Below are positions 63,596 to 64,000 of a DNA stretch of 64,000 bases, piece after piece. The stretch is from Emticicia aquatica (GTDB lineage: Bacteria; Bacteroidota; Bacteroidia; Cytophagales; Spirosomataceae). The DNA lies in NCBI RefSeq assembly GCF_923079645.1, contig NZ_CAKLPY010000002.1, positions 434,001 to 498,000 of the forward strand, in the 5' to 3' direction. How positions within the stretch are numbered: position 1 is the first letter of the stretch; each line of letters starts with the position of its first letter. The notes under the pieces were generated by a model. The model had not been told where the DNA came from, searched no databases, and saw only the letters and a list, made by a program, of their open reading frames with translations. Both the position numbers and the translations under genes were made by a program.

Positions 63596-64000
63596 TTATT
63601 TCAAAAAATCAATAAATGTTTTTTCATCTTGTGTTGAAAAATGGGTAAAAGTTTTTCCATTGTAACGGCACAAACCAGTATTACGTGAACCTATCCAAAT
63701 ATGTCCAGTTCTATCTTCTAAAATTGACCAAATAGAATTATTGATTAGCCCGTCTTTTGTTGTAAAATGTGTAAACGATTTACCATCGAAACGGCTAAGT
63801 CCATCACCACCAAACCAAATGTTTCCTTTTTTGTCTTCTACAATTCGGGCAACTACATTGCCATATAATCCATCTTTTTTTGTAAAAGTTGTAAATGATG
63901 TGCCATCATAACGATAGACTCCATCCCAATTGCTGAACCAAATATTTCCATTTTTGTCTTGTAATTGAGGCAAGACCCAATTGCGTAATCTTGGCGTTGG
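63596..64000 (-). CDS. Reg_prop propeller protein (3' part, cut by window edge)
   Basis: The frame is open from the stop at 63596 to base 64000, so the gene starts outside the window; 134 residues are visible, beginning PTPRLRNWVLPQLQDKNGN. Three blades are seen: NGNIWFSNWDGVYRYDG, KGNIWFGGDGLSRFDG and TGHIWIGSRNTGLCRYNG, then the end THFSTQDEKTFIDFLK. It belongs to the same family as the three complete propeller genes. A TTG at 63973 is in frame but lies inside the propeller fold and is unlikely to be a start. Confidence 0.85.
   Translation of the reverse strand, partial: PTPRLRNWVLPQLQDKNGNIWFSNWDGVYRYDGTSFTTFTKKDGLYGNVVARIVEDKKGNIWFGGDGLSRFDGKSFTHFTTKDGLINNSIWSILEDRTGHIWIGSRNTGLCRYNGKTFTHFSTQDEKTFIDFLK

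Overview
The window (about 35% G+C) comes from a Bacteroidota chromosome, most likely a Cytophagales bacterium of the Emticicia/Arcicella type. The signs are: recognisable -7 boxes of the form TAnnTTTG and few Shine-Dalgarno sequences; a large secreted Ig-repeat protein with a type IX secretion C-terminal tail; DUF4136 lipoproteins; many full-length FtsX/MacB-type permeases; and Reg_prop beta-propellers. Genus is inference. I see no rRNA, tRNA, CRISPR array, transposase or phage gene.

Left part (1-21.7 kb): a 5'-terminal part of a GH20 hexosaminidase cut by the window edge; a PcrA/UvrD helicase; a minus-strand cytochrome c maturation operon ccmB-ccmC-ccmD-like-ccmE plus a DCC thiol-disulfide protein; feoA-feoB for ferrous iron uptake; a ~1580-residue Ig-like T9SS cargo protein; a GroES-like protein; an MFS transporter/DUF1080 hydrolase pair; two small exported proteins; an amidohydrolase; an AlkD-like protein; a PLP enzyme; and a DUF937-OmpA protein.

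Middle part (21.9-41.7 kb): the main accessory system. One HlyD/MacA-type adaptor and one MacB/LolD-type ATPase are followed by six ~800-residue FtsX-type permeases, all on the minus strand, with an esterase and an unrecognised 97-residue protein inserted between permeases. A strong terminator closes the run at 21.91-21.96 kb. A divergent sigma-54 response regulator (40.35-41.70 kb) faces the adaptor gene. The intergenic region holds a -24-like TGGCACA element and, upstream of it, two tandem 20-bp dyads spaced 21 bp apart, which look like the binding sites of that regulator. I infer that the regulator switches on the whole efflux/envelope operon through sigma-54.

Right part (41.7-64 kb): an operon of an orphan LytTR DNA-binding protein, a secreted beta-helix-like protein and a secreted protein with 78-residue tandem repeats; a divergent PAS-LuxR regulator; an ArsC/Spx-like and DinB pair; two tandem DUF4136 lipoproteins; aroB; a family 2 glycosyltransferase; a TerC/Alx-type protein; a 1291-residue SF1 helicase with a degenerate nuclease-like C-terminus; a secreted M16 peptidase; a small membrane protein; mscL; and a cluster of stand-alone seven-bladed Reg_prop propeller proteins with a decayed propeller fragment and an unknown exported protein among them. 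The last propeller gene runs off the window end.
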